NCBI GenBank assembly: GCA_948735595.1
Contig: CAPXSA010000012.1
Location: 62,001-126,000 of the forward strand
Length of the DNA stretch: 64,000 bases
From: an uncultured Clostridia bacterium
Lineage (GTDB): Bacteria; Bacillota; Clostridia; TANB77; CAG-508
Direction: 5' to 3'
Shown here: piece after piece, positions 31,140-39,934 of the stretch
Numbering within the stretch: the first letter of the stretch is position 1
How the letters are laid out: each line of letters begins with the position of its first letter
The notes under the pieces: generated by a model
What the model was told of the DNA's origin: nothing
The model's input: the letters and a program-made list of their open reading frames with translations, nothing else
The model's database searches: none
Program-made: the position numbers and the translations under genes

Positions 31140-31796
31140 ATGGGAGTAAACGATAGGGTGAAAAATATATTAGAATGGGTATTTTGCATTGTAGTGGCAT
31201 TTATATTAGCTATTCTAATAAAGTACTTTATAGGAACGCCAACTGTAGTAGAACAAGTCTCCATGAAACCAACTTTAATTGAAGGACATAGACTTATCTT
31301 AAATAGATGGGTGAGAACAGTAAAACAAATGCCAAAAAGAGGTGACATTATTACTTTTGAAGCACCAAGTAATGCAGGAAAAGAAGTACAAAAAGAAGAT
31401 ATTGACTTTAATTATCCGGTGGCAAAATATGAAAATGAACCAACTTCTTGGTGGGAAAAATTTACTTATTATGTATTAGAAATAGGAAAAGAAAGTTATA
31501 TTAAAAGAGTCATTGGCTTACCAGGTGAACATGTACAAATTAAGGATGGAAAAGTATACATTAATGGAGAAGAATTACAAGAAGATTACTTAGCAGAAGG
31601 TGTAGAAACAGGGCCGATTTCAGTTTATGATTATTACCTAGACATTACGGTTCCAGAAAATTGCGTATTCGCTATGGGAGATAATAGGAGACATTCAACA
31701 GACTGTAGAAAATTTGGATGCATTCCACTAGAAAAAATTGAAAGTAAAGTTTGGATTCGCTTTTGGCCATTTGATCTATTTGGAGAAGTTAAGTAA
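31140..31796 (+). CDS. signal peptidase I, copy 1
   Basis: 218-residue membrane serine peptidase that removes signal peptides from Sec substrates. N-terminal membrane helix (about 11-30), nucleophile Ser in QVSMKPTLIEG, general base Lys in SYIKRVIGLPGEH, and box E motif MGDNRRHSTDCR. First of a tandem pair with about three-quarters identical sequence by eye. It probably serves the many exported proteins nearby, including the pilins, though the spacing gives no operon link. Confidence 0.93.
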   Translation: MGVNDRVKNILEWVFCIVVAFILAILIKYFIGTPTVVEQVSMKPTLIEGHRLILNRWVRTVKQMPKRGDIITFEAPSNAGKEVQKEDIDFNYPVAKYENEPTSWWEKFTYYVLEIGKESYIKRVIGLPGEHVQIKDGKVYINGEELQEDYLAEGVETGPISVYDYYLDITVPENCVFAMGDNRRHSTDCRKFGCIPLEKIESKVWIRFWPFDLFGEVK

Positions 31797-31798
31797 GC

Positions 31799-31832
31799 CG
31801 TGCGAAGCAAAGCGAGTTATGGATGATTTATG
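31799..31832. repeat. short GAAGCAAAGCGAG...TTATGC motif
   Basis: Two nucleotides past the lepB copy 1 stop; matches the motif copies at 53561-53599 and 53618-53656. Confidence 0.45.
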
Positions 31833-31881
31833 CATAATAAAATAAAGCTGAACTACAGATGACTAAGAGAGGAAAAGGGTA

Positions 31882-32520
31882 ATGAGCAATAGAGCAAAAA
31901 ATATAGTAGAATGGATAATTTGTATTGCAGTAGCATTTATATTAGCTCTTCTAATTAAGTACTTTATAGGAACACCAACAGTGGTAAAGCAAGTCTCTAT
32001 GAAACCAACTTTAATTGAGAACCAAAGGCTTATTTTAAATCGCCTAGTAAGAACAACAAAACAAATGCCAGAAAGAGGAGATATTATCACATTTGAAGCA
32101 CCAAGTAATTCTATACAAGAAGAAAGTGATTTAATCCATCCAGTAGCGAGATATGAGAATGGACCAACCTCCTGGTGGGAAAAATTTACATATTATGTAC
32201 TTGAGATAGGAAAAGAAAGCTATATAAAAAGAGTAATTGGTTTACCAGGTGAACATGTTGAAATTAAAGACGGAAAAGTATATATTAATGGAGAAGAATT
32301 GCAGGAGGATTATTTAGCAGAAGGAATGGAAACAGGGCCACGTAATGAACTCACATATTATTCAGACTTGATTGTTCCAGAAAATTGTGTATTTGCAATG
32401 GGAGATAACAGGAAAGATTCAATGGATTGTAGAGAATTTGGTTGTATTCCATTAGAAAAAATTGAAGGTAAAGTATGGATTCGCTTTTGGCCATTTAATT
32501 TATTTGGAAAGGTTCAATAA
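31882..32520 (+). CDS. signal peptidase I, copy 2
   Basis: 212 residues, a tandem duplicate of the gene at 31140 with the same catalytic motifs (QVSMKPTLIEN, SYIKRVIGLPGEH, MGDNRKDSMDCR). Differences cluster in two surface stretches: after FEAPSN (a deletion here) and before the box C-E region (GPRNELTYYSDLIVPEN against GPISVYDYYLDITVPEN). That pattern points to substrate specialisation rather than decay. Ribosome-binding site AGAGAGGAAAAGG. Confidence 0.93.
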   Translation: MSNRAKNIVEWIICIAVAFILALLIKYFIGTPTVVKQVSMKPTLIENQRLILNRLVRTTKQMPERGDIITFEAPSNSIQEESDLIHPVARYENGPTSWWEKFTYYVLEIGKESYIKRVIGLPGEHVEIKDGKVYINGEELQEDYLAEGMETGPRNELTYYSDLIVPENCVFAMGDNRKDSMDCREFGCIPLEKIEGKVWIRFWPFNLFGKVQ

Positions 32521-32531
32521 GCAAATATTGA

Positions 32532-32670
32532 TTAGCTATTATTATATTGAACGTTTGTCCTTACTGTCCATTGCTTTCAATTGCTAAGCGCAAAACAAAG
32601 AAAGCAATGGAAGGCGCTCAGCCTTGCTTCGCCTTGCGCGGACTACACTTATCAATATAATGATAGCTAA
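32532..32670. repeat. palindromic element, copy D
   Basis: Outer arms 32532-32550 / 32652-32670 pair over 19 bp with one G-T, and pairing resumes further out (GCAAATATT at 32521 with AATATTGC at 32677-32684). The core reads ACGTTTGTCCTTACTGTCC, ATTGCTTTC, then GAAAGCAATGGAAGGCGCTC and GCCTTGCGCGG, the reverse-orientation version of copy A. It lies between lepB copy 2 and holB. Confidence 0.88.
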
Positions 32671-32709
32671 TTAAGAAATATTGCTTAATTCAATTACAAG
32701 GAGAAAGAG

Positions 32710-33615
32710 ATGGCTTTTGAAAACTTGATAGGAAATGAAAAAATAAAGAGTTTATTAACAGGTGCAGTGCAAGCAAACAATGTACTCCACAGTTATTTAT
32801 TTGTTGGAATAGAGGGAATTGGAAAGAGTCTTTTTGCAAAAGAATTTGCTCAGATGATTTTATGCACTTCTAATCAAGAAAAACCATGTAAAACTTGTAA
32901 ATCTTGTTTAGAATTTCAGGGAGACAGTCACCCAGACTTTTTACAAATTGAGCCAGAAGATGGAAAAACAATCAAGATTGAACAGATTCGATATTTGCAA
33001 GAAAAAATAGCAGAAAAGCCTGTCACCTCTGAAAAGAAAGTATATATTATTGAAGATTGCGACAAAATGACAAGAGAAGCAGCAAATGGTTTATTAAAGA
33101 CATTAGAAGAGCCACCAAGTTATGCAGTTCTCATTTTAATTACAACAAATGAAAGTAAACTCTTAGCAACCATTAAATCAAGGTGTACTAAAATTGCATT
33201 TCAATCTTTGTCAGAAGAAGAAATTAAAACATATTTAAAAAGCCAAAATAATGAGCAAAATATGACTAGTAATATGATAAGACAGTGCCAAGGAAGTATA
33301 GGCAGGCTAGTTAAAATAGGAGAAGAGCAAGAAGCATATACACAAGTAGAAAATGTGATTAACAATATAAAAAAAGAAGATATTACACAGATTTGGAAAA
33401 AGGCAGAAGTGCTATATCAAGCAAAAGAAAAGATTATGGACTTATTAGACTATATGAATGTTATTTTTTTAGAAAAACTTCGTGAAGAACAAGACATGAG
33501 ATATACAAAAGCAGTAGATATTATAGAAGAGACGAAAAAGAGAATAACAGCAAATGCTAATTATGATATGTCTATTGACAATTTGCTATTAAGAATATGG
33601 GAGCAATTCGCATAA
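32710..33615 (+). CDS. holB: DNA polymerase III subunit delta'
   Basis: 301-residue clamp-loader subunit. AAA+ features: P-loop-like VGIEGIGKS, zinc cysteines in CTSNQEKPCKTCKSC, and the arginine-finger-type SRC motif in IKSRCTKIAF. N-terminal FENLIGNEKIK matches the family. ricT follows 19 nt later, the same order as yaaT after holB in B. subtilis, which strengthens both calls. Confidence 0.93.
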   Translation: MAFENLIGNEKIKSLLTGAVQANNVLHSYLFVGIEGIGKSLFAKEFAQMILCTSNQEKPCKTCKSCLEFQGDSHPDFLQIEPEDGKTIKIEQIRYLQEKIAEKPVTSEKKVYIIEDCDKMTREAANGLLKTLEEPPSYAVLILITTNESKLLATIKSRCTKIAFQSLSEEEIKTYLKSQNNEQNMTSNMIRQCQGSIGRLVKIGEEQEAYTQVENVINNIKKEDITQIWKKAEVLYQAKEKIMDLLDYMNVIFLEKLREEQDMRYTKAVDIIEETKKRITANANYDMSIDNLLLRIWEQFA

Positions 33616-33634
33616 AAGAAAGGAAAGAAATTAA

Positions 33635-34555
33635 TTGAAAAATATAGTAGGGATAAGATTTAAGAAGCCAGGAAAAATATATTTCTTTGATCCAGATGAA
33701 TTAGAAATTAATAAATTGGATAAAGTTGTGGTAGAAACTGCTATGGGACAAGAACTTGGAGAAGTGGTTATTAGTAAAAGAGAAGTTCCAGAAGAAAGTT
33801 TAACAGCTCCTCTTAAAAAGGTGGTTCGCATAGCAACACCAAAAGATTTAAAGCATCAAGAAGAAAATCAAAAAAAAGAAGAAGAAGCATTCAAAATTTG
33901 TGAAGAGAAAATTAAAAAATATAAATTAGACATGCATTTAACAGAAGTAGAATATAAATTTGATAACAGTAAAATTCTATTCTATTTTACAGCAGATGGA
34001 AGAATTGATTTTAGAGAATTAGTAAAAGACTTAGCAGCAGTTTTTAGAACAAGAATTGAGTTAAGACAAATAGGTGTAAGAGACGAAGTAAAACGTATTG
34101 GCGGAAATGGAGTTTGTGGAAGAGAACTTTGCTGTTGTTCTTTCCTAGGAAATTTTGAGACAGTATCTATAAAAATGGCAAAAGAGCAAAATATGTCACT
34201 AAATCCTTCTAAGATTTCAGGAAATTGTGGTAGATTAATGTGCTGCTTAAAATATGAACAAGAAGTTTATGAAGAAAAATTAGATAGATTACCTAAGATA
34301 GGAGCAATTGTTAAAACAGAAGACGGAGAGGGAGTAGTAGATTCCATTGAAACTTTAAAAGAGATTATTCGTGTAAAATTGAAAGACGGAGATGAAACTT
34401 TTTATAAAAAATATCCAGCTTCTGCAATTAAGATTATAAAAAATGTAGGAAAAGAAGAGATAGACCCAGAAGAAAAAGAGCACCTAAAAGAATTACAAGA
34501 ATTAGAAAAGTTAGAGAAAATGGAAAAACAAGCAAATAATGAAGACGATATGTAA
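33635..34555 (+). CDS. ricT: PSP1 domain protein RicT (YaaT)
   Basis: 306 residues with a TTG start preceded by GAAAGGAAAG. RicT/YaaT is part of the Y-complex that assists RNase Y and influences sporulation and competence in Bacillus. The PSP1 core and clustered cysteines CGRELCCCSF and CGRLMCCLKY, which ligate an iron-sulphur cluster in the family, are intact. The C-terminus is a short Glu/Lys helix. It lies directly after holB. Confidence 0.9.
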   Translation: MKNIVGIRFKKPGKIYFFDPDELEINKLDKVVVETAMGQELGEVVISKREVPEESLTAPLKKVVRIATPKDLKHQEENQKKEEEAFKICEEKIKKYKLDMHLTEVEYKFDNSKILFYFTADGRIDFRELVKDLAAVFRTRIELRQIGVRDEVKRIGGNGVCGRELCCCSFLGNFETVSIKMAKEQNMSLNPSKISGNCGRLMCCLKYEQEVYEEKLDRLPKIGAIVKTEDGEGVVDSIETLKEIIRVKLKDGDETFYKKYPASAIKIIKNVGKEEIDPEEKEHLKELQELEKLEKMEKQANNEDDM

Positions 34556-34630
34556 TAAAAAAGAATTTGCTAGCATAAAGAAATTGAAACAGAGGTAATA
34601 AAAAATGTAGCGAGAGGTGGTGAGAAAGAA

Positions 34631-34807
34631 ATGGCATATAAAATTACAGATAAATGTATTGGATGTGGTGCGTGTAGCGCTAGTTGCCCAGTGTCTTGTA
34701 TTTCACAAGGAGATAGCAAATATGTAATTGACAAAGAAGCTTGCATTGGATGTGGTACTTGTGCTGGAGTTTGTCCAGTTGGAGCACCAGAGCCAGATAA
34801 TGATTAA
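34631..34807 (+). CDS. 2[4Fe-4S] ferredoxin
   Basis: 58-residue bacterial ferredoxin with two clusters of cysteines, CIGCGACSASCPVSCI and CIGCGTCAGVCPVGAP, the classic clostridial arrangement. Start at ATG 34631 preceded by GAGGTGGTGAG. It is the likely electron acceptor for the oxidoreductase encoded just downstream on the other strand (inference from function and proximity). Confidence 0.95.
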   Translation: MAYKITDKCIGCGACSASCPVSCISQGDSKYVIDKEACIGCGTCAGVCPVGAPEPDND

Positions 34808-34815
34808 AAACAATA

Positions 34816-34855
34816 GGACCCAAAATGTTAGATAAAACATAGAGGGTTCTTTTTT
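34816..34855 (+). terminator. ferredoxin terminator, sequence-related to a hairpin at 58937
   Basis: GGACCC (34816-34821) pairs around ATGTT/AACAT with GGGTTC before a T6 run. Almost the same sequence occurs at 58937-58978. The form at 58933 begins TGTACTGAACCC, which resembles ends of IS3-family elements, so an insertion-sequence origin is possible. Confidence 0.65.
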
Positions 34856-34896
34856 CTCTTGAAAAGTATAGTGGATGAATATAGATTAAAATAAAA

Positions 34897-34922
34897 AGGG
34901 CGGGTTCAACGTGAACCCACCT
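34897..34922 (-). terminator. terminator of the GC-rich orphan gene 1
   Basis: On the minus strand GGTGGGTTC, loop ACGTT, GAACCCGCC, then CTTTTTATTTT. Confidence 0.8.
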
Positions 34923-34932
34923 GATGTTATTT

Positions 34933-35280
34933 TTAGCGTTTGGATTTTTTGGGTTTCTCTTGCAAAATTCTAAAAGAACCATTGAAAAACTTATGCCTGT
35001 TGTCAACCCACAAGCCGAGCATATGAACAGTTCGACGAATGGTCCGATGACTATACGGAACCACTTGGTCAGTGGATTTTGGACTTCTAATTCCTAATGC
35101 TCTGTCCAACTTGGAAGGGGAAACAAGCAACTCATGCATAGGCTGCCTAACCTCCAAACTTCCATCTGTTTCGAAATCAAAGTCTTTGACTAAAGGCCAA
35201 AGATACTCCAGAAGCGAAAGATGGATCGGCTTATTAGCCAATTCGCACTTGACCCGTTTGTAGACCTCTTCAGACAACAT
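34933..35280 (-). CDS. GC-rich orphan gene 1, hypothetical protein
   Basis: 115 residues (MLSEEVYKRVKCELANKP to a basic KPKKSKR end); I recognise no family. ATG 35280 follows AAAGGGTG; an in-frame upstream ATG lacks a ribosome-binding site. It is a self-contained unit: extended -10 TGATATAAT (complement at 35315-35320), own terminator, opposite strand to the ferredoxin. Codon use differs sharply from neighbours (TTG, AAG, TCC, CTT) and GC is much higher. It contains two in-frame CGG codons (residue 9 and in YSHRTIRR), which native genes here never use as arginine. Likely acquired. Confidence 0.7.
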   Translation of the reverse strand: MLSEEVYKRVKCELANKPIHLSLLEYLWPLVKDFDFETDGSLEVRQPMHELLVSPSKLDRALGIRSPKSTDQVVPYSHRTIRRTVHMLGLWVDNRHKFFNGSFRILQEKPKKSKR

Positions 35281-35340
35281 AAATAACACCCTTTCTAAAA
35301 AAAGTATAGTTATCATTATATCACAAAAATCACCAAAAGT

Positions 35341-36291
35341 CTATTTTTCTTTTCCCATTCCTTCTAATGCCAAAAGTTCTTCCCAACGCTTATCGACTTC
35401 TTTTTGGAATTCTTCAATCATCCATTCATTTCCTTCTTTAAACATATGACTAAAGCGTTTTTGAGGTCTTAGAAATTCCTCAATAGGTAACTTTTTAGCA
35501 GGCTTGTAATTAATCACATATTTACCATCAATAATTTCATATAATGGCCAATAGCAAGTATCAATAGCCAATTTATTAATTTGCATTAACATATCTGTTG
35601 GATATCCCCAACCTCTAGGGCATGGTGCTAATACATTTAAGAAACAAGCACCTTCTGTATAGATTGCTTTTTCAGACTTTTCATATAAATCTTTGAAATT
35701 AGCAAAAGCAATAGTTTGAGCAACATATGGCAAATGATGTGATGCCATAATCTCAGTCAAATCTTTTCTAGATTGCATTTTGCCGGGAATGACTTTACCA
35801 GCAGGTGATGTAGTAGTATCTGCAAATCTTGGTGTAGCAGAAGAACGTTGAATACCAGTATTCATATAAGCGCCATTATCATAACATACATAAACCATGT
35901 CATGACCTCTTTCCATGCTACCTGATAAAGCTTGAATACCAATATCATAAGTTCCACCATCTCCACCAAAAGCAATGAATTTTGTATCTCCATTAGCAGG
36001 CAACTTACCTTGCTTTTTCATAGAACGATAAGCAGCTTCAGTACCAGATAGGGTAGAGGCAGCGTTCTCAAATGCTGTATGAATATATGAATCTGTCCAA
36101 GCAGTATATGGATACATAAAAGTTGAAACTTCCATACAACCAGTAGCATTTGCTATTACTGCATGATCTTCTGGTTTTAAAGCACGAAGCACCATTCTAG
36201 CAACAGGTGGAGCACCACAACCAGCACACATTCTATGTCCTGAAGTAAATCTAGAAGGTCTATTTGCTACTATTTCTTTTACATTATACAT
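35341..36291 (-). CDS. porB: 2-oxoacid:ferredoxin oxidoreductase, beta subunit (pyruvate type likely)
   Basis: 316-residue TPP-binding beta subunit. Cysteines in GHRMCAGCGAPP, the ADP/TPP-Mg motif GDGGTYDIGIQAL and NTGIQRS are as in PorB. The four-subunit enzyme decarboxylates pyruvate to acetyl-CoA and reduces ferredoxin. It is last in the gamma-delta-alpha-beta operon, the order of the Thermotoga por operon. A REP-like element lies in the gap before it. Pyruvate rather than branched 2-oxoacids is favoured by operon order, not proven. Confidence 0.88.
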   Translation of the reverse strand: MYNVKEIVANRPSRFTSGHRMCAGCGAPPVARMVLRALKPEDHAVIANATGCMEVSTFMYPYTAWTDSYIHTAFENAASTLSGTEAAYRSMKKQGKLPANGDTKFIAFGGDGGTYDIGIQALSGSMERGHDMVYVCYDNGAYMNTGIQRSSATPRFADTTTSPAGKVIPGKMQSRKDLTEIMASHHLPYVAQTIAFANFKDLYEKSEKAIYTEGACFLNVLAPCPRGWGYPTDMLMQINKLAIDTCYWPLYEIIDGKYVINYKPAKKLPIEEFLRPQKRFSHMFKEGNEWMIEEFQKEVDKRWEELLALEGMGKEK

Positions 36292-36311
36292 TTTAAATCT
36301 CCTTTCATTTT

Positions 36312-36359
36312 GTCGTACTTAGGGACGTTAGTTAGTGCGACATCTGTCCCCTGTGCGAC
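36312..36359. repeat. REP-like palindrome in the porA-porB gap
   Basis: GTCGTACTTAGGGACG at 36312 and CTGTCCCCTGTGCGAC ending at 36359 form an imperfect palindrome. It shares GGGACGTTAGTT with the elements at 51288 and 61737. Confidence 0.7.
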
Positions 36360-36360
36360 A

Positions 36361-37543
36361 CTATTTTCTTAATCCAACATAACGATATGGATTATCAATT
36401 TTTCCACTATCTACAACTTCTTGTAAATAGCTATATACTTCATGAATATCTTTAGAGGTTGTATCTCTACCACCAATTCCATAAATATAGCTAACGGTAG
36501 GTACTTGTTTTTGTCCTACATACATGCTTGACACAACATCTTCAAATAAAGCACCGCCAGCGCCATTTAAAGAATCACTACGGTCCATAACAGCAACTGC
36601 TTTTAAATGTCCTAGAGCCTTTGCAATTTCCTCAGTAGGGAAAGGTCTAAACATACGAACCTTTAATAATCCTGCTTTAACACCATTTGCTCTTAATTCG
36701 TCAACTACTGTTTTTGCAGTACCAGCAGTTGAATTCATGCAAACAATAGCGATGTCAGCATCTTCTAGCATATATTCTTCAAAGAAAGAGTACTTTCTAC
36801 CAGTCATTTTCTCAAAATCTTTAGCTACATCAGCAATCACCTTTTTAGCATTTCTCATAGCTTCTGCTTGTTGATATTTATGTTCAAATAAATAGGACTG
36901 AACATCTAAAGGCCCAATTGCCATTTGTTCTTTTTCATTTAATAAATAATGTTCAGGATGATAAGTACCTACAAACTCTTTCACCTTATCATCTTCAATT
37001 AATTCAATATTTTCAATAGAATGTGATGTAATAAATCCATCTTGGCAAACCATTAAAGGCAATAACACATCTTTGTGCTCTGCAATACGATGAGCCATAA
37101 TTAAATTATCATAAGCCTCTTGATTATTTTCTGAAAATAGCATAACCCAACCACTATCTCTAGCACCCATAGCATCTGAATGGTCACAATGAATGTTTAA
37201 AGGACCAGAAACAGCACGATTAACTAATGACATAACAATAGGAAGTCTTAAACTAGAAGCAATATAAATCATCTCCCACATAAAAGACAAACCGATTTGC
37301 AGAAGTAGCTGTCATAGCTCTAGCGCCTGCAGCTTCTGCGCCAACGCAAGCACTCATTGCACTATGTTCACTTTCTACTGCCACAAACTCTGTATCTACT
37401 GATCCATTACTAACAAAAGTAGAAAAGTATTGTGGTATTTCAGTAGAAGGAGTAATAGGGAAGGCAGCTACTACATCAGGATTAATTTGTTTCATAGCAA
37501 TAGCAGCAGCTTCATTTCCACTTAATCTTTCTCTAATTCCCAT
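36361..37543 (-). CDS. porA: 2-oxoacid:ferredoxin oxidoreductase, alpha subunit, +1 frameshift at CGG
   Basis: 393 residues when C37294 of the in-frame CGG (minus strand) is skipped. Zero frame runs TATSANRFVFYVGDD to a stop 12 codons on; +1 continues TATSANGLSFMWEMIYIASS, the conserved alpha-subunit path. N-terminal GNEAAAIAMKQINPDVVAAFPITPSTEIP is the pyruvate-binding region, and the C-terminal half carries the transketolase C-like domain. Both parts are highly conserved, in an essential-looking operon, so loss of function is unlikely. Confidence 0.9.
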
Positions 37544-37564
37544 TTTCTTTATTCCTTTCTCTTC

Positions 37565-37867
37565 TTATTTTTCGCCCTCGTCTACCATTTCAATGGCTTT
37601 AAAAGGACATACTTTAGCACATACACCGCAACCCTTGCAGTAATCATAGTTAAAATCTGTACGTTTTTGGTCTTTTCCAACAGGGATAGCATTATCAGGG
37701 CAAACAGGGAAGCATAAGCCACATTGAGTACATTTTTCAGAGATATATTTTGGTCTGATACTTCTCCAGTCACCAGTCTTAAATTCCATTGCATTTCCTG
37801 CTTCATAGATATTTCCGGCAATTGTCATATCTTGCACAGGAGTATTTTTATCTATTTTTGTTGACAT
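37565..37867 (-). CDS. porD: 2-oxoacid:ferredoxin oxidoreductase, delta (ferredoxin) subunit
   Basis: 100 residues with two [4Fe-4S] motifs, CTQCGLCFPVCPDNAIP and CKGCGVCAKVCPFKAIE, joined to an N-terminal extension with the GDWRSIRPKYI motif typical of PorD. It carries electrons from the TPP site to soluble ferredoxin. Ends 21 nt before porA; separated from porC by a palindromic element. Confidence 0.93.
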   Translation of the reverse strand: MSTKIDKNTPVQDMTIAGNIYEAGNAMEFKTGDWRSIRPKYISEKCTQCGLCFPVCPDNAIPVGKDQKRTDFNYDYCKGCGVCAKVCPFKAIEMVDEGEK

Positions 37868-37914
37868 GTTTTTTTCCTCCTTTTAGTAAATTAGTAAAAA
37901 ATATTAAGAAACTG

Positions 37915-38037
37915 TAATTATATTGAAAGAGTGAAGTTCGCGCAAGGCGAGCTTGCGAGCGCCTGTTGTTTTCTTCTTATGTAATAAATTAAAAAAGAAG
38001 AAAACAACCAGTAAGAACGAACGATTCAATATAATTA
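37915..38037. repeat. palindromic element, copy E (inside the por operon)
   Basis: Perfect 13-bp outer arms (37915-37927 / 38025-38037). Core TTCGCGCAAGGCGAGC, GCGAGCGCCTGTTG and, near the right arm, CCAGTAAGAACGAACG, a diverged form of the copy A and F cores. It lies between porC and porD, so it is transcribed with the operon. Confidence 0.82.
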
Positions 38038-38044
38038 TGGTTAA

Positions 38045-38626
38045 TTATTGTATTTTTTGAACCTCTTTCAAAGCAAGTTCCAAAGCTTTCATGTTACCTT
38101 CGATAACCTCAGGTTTCTTCGCAAATTTATGTCCAAAAGAACCTTTCATATCTTCTAAGAAATCTTTTTCTTCCATAATACTAGCCACTTTTACAATAGC
38201 AGCAAGCATAGGGGTATTAGGAAAATATTTTCCTAATGTTTCTAAAGATACTTTTCTAGCATCTATGGTGTAAACACTACCAGAATAACCACGTAATACC
38301 TTGGTTAAATAATCTTTTCCTTTAGTAGTGTTAATCACAATAGCACCATCTTGTTTTAAACCTGCTGTTACATCAACACTTTCAAGCAAAGTATCGTCTA
38401 CAACCACTACATAATCAGGTTCATAGATGTTGCTATGAATGCGAATAGGATTGTCACTAATACGATTATAGGCAGTAATTGGTGCACCCATTCTTTCAGG
38501 ACCATATTCAGGAAAACCTTGAATATATTTGCCTGTGTTAAAAGCAGCATCTGCTAATAATAAAGAAGCTGTTTTTGCACCTTGACCGCCTCTACCATGC
38601 CATCTAATTTCAACTAAATCTTTCAT
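38045..38626 (-). CDS. porC: 2-oxoacid:ferredoxin oxidoreductase, gamma subunit
   Basis: 193-residue gamma subunit (POR_N/CoA-interacting domain) with the family start EIRWHGRGGQGAKTASLLLA and FPEYGPERMGAPI. First gene of the four-gene operon. Its ATG is preceded by AGAGGAGAC. The catalytic partners are encoded by porD, porA and porB downstream on the same strand. Confidence 0.93.
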   Translation of the reverse strand: MKDLVEIRWHGRGGQGAKTASLLLADAAFNTGKYIQGFPEYGPERMGAPITAYNRISDNPIRIHSNIYEPDYVVVVDDTLLESVDVTAGLKQDGAIVINTTKGKDYLTKVLRGYSGSVYTIDARKVSLETLGKYFPNTPMLAAIVKVASIMEEKDFLEDMKGSFGHKFAKKPEVIEGNMKALELALKEVQKIQ

Positions 38627-38836
38627 GTAGATAAGTCTCCTCTCTTTTTATATTATGCCCTAATTTTATTCTTAAATTACTAGAATGTCAAGAAATTTGA
38701 CCAAGGTGTATGAATATAAAAGAGAAAAATTGGTAAAAGTAAAATGAAGTTACAATAATGCAAATAATAGCTATTGCAAAATGAAAATCATAAAGATATA
38801 ATTGCTTTATTAAAATAATAAAAGAAGGAGAAGACG

Positions 38837-39472
38837 ATGGACTATATTTTAACATTTTTAGAAGGAATAGCAAGCTTTATATCACCTTGCTTGCTACCAA
38901 TGCTACCCATTTATCTATCATACTTTATAGGAGAAGACAATTCCAACACACGCAAAGCACTCATCAATTCTATTGGATTTGTGACTGGCTTTACAATTGT
39001 TTTTTTACTACTCTCGATATTCGCAAGTAGTATTGGAAATTTAGTTGTCAATTATATTAAGTACATCAAAATTATTTTTGGAATTATCATTATTCTATTT
39101 GGACTAAACTATATGGAAATACTAAAAATTAAATTTTTAAACAAAACAAGTATGAGAAACATCAATCACAAAAATTTGAATTTTTGGAAAGCAATCTTAT
39201 TTGGACTTCTATTTTCCATTAGTTGGACCCCATGCATAGGAACTTTTTTAAGTTCAGCCTTACTATTAGTAGCCAAAGAGCAAGATATTCTAAAAGGAAT
39301 TATCATGATGCTAATTTATTCAATTGGATTAGGAATACCTTTTATTGTATCAGCTGTCTTAATAGAAAAATTAAAAAATGTTTTTCAATATATTAAAAGT
39401 CATTATGATATCATTAAAAAGATATCAGGCGTCATATTAATTATAGCCGGAATTTATACGATCATTTTCTAA
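38837..39472 (+). CDS. ccdA: CcdA-type thiol transporter
   Basis: 211-residue membrane protein with six helices, moving reducing equivalents across the membrane. The two redox cysteines are in SPCLLPMLPIY (near residue 18) and SWTPCIGTFLSSA (near 132). The adjacent membrane-anchored thioredoxin starts 15 nt after the stop, forming a two-gene extracytoplasmic reductase system. In Bacillus such pairs serve cytochrome maturation or spore cortex formation; the target here is unknown. Confidence 0.9.
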   Translation: MDYILTFLEGIASFISPCLLPMLPIYLSYFIGEDNSNTRKALINSIGFVTGFTIVFLLLSIFASSIGNLVVNYIKYIKIIFGIIIILFGLNYMEILKIKFLNKTSMRNINHKNLNFWKAILFGLLFSISWTPCIGTFLSSALLLVAKEQDILKGIIMMLIYSIGLGIPFIVSAVLIEKLKNVFQYIKSHYDIIKKISGVILIIAGIYTIIF

Positions 39473-39487
39473 AAAGAGGAGAAAATT

Positions 39488-39931
39488 ATGAAAAAGAAAA
39501 TACTAATTATTATTTCCATTGTCCTATTTGTAGTGGCTCTAGTAGCACTTAATGTTTTCTTAAATAACCAAAATAATGCAAAGCCAGAAGATAAGCAAGA
39601 AAACGCAAAGCAAGAAGAAAAAATAATGGAAGTGACAAGTGCAAACTTTGAAGAAGAAGTGTTAAAAAGTGAAAAGCCAGTATTAATAGATTTTTATGCA
39701 ACATGGTGCGGTCCTTGCAAGATATTGTCTCCAATGGTAGAAGAAGCAGCACAAGAAAATGAAGATGTAAAGTTTGTAAAAATAGATATCGATAAAACAG
39801 AAGATATAGCGATAAAATATCAAGTCATGTCTATACCAACATTAGTGCTCATTCAAAATGGAGAAGAAAAAGACAGAAGAGTAGGAATTCTCGATAAAGA
39901 CCAAATTTTAGATTTGGTAGAAGGAAAATAA
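39488..39931 (+). CDS. membrane-anchored thioredoxin-like protein
   Basis: 147 residues: N-terminal membrane anchor (about 5-23), short Lys/Glu linker, then a thioredoxin domain with the active site FYATWCGPCKIL and cis-Pro in VMSIPTLVLI. It faces outward and would be kept reduced by CcdA just upstream. The cca gene follows 3 nt after its stop, so the three genes are probably co-transcribed. Confidence 0.93.
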   Translation: MKKKILIIISIVLFVVALVALNVFLNNQNNAKPEDKQENAKQEEKIMEVTSANFEEEVLKSEKPVLIDFYATWCGPCKILSPMVEEAAQENEDVKFVKIDIDKTEDIAIKYQVMSIPTLVLIQNGEEKDRRVGILDKDQILDLVEGK

Positions 39932-39934
39932 GCT

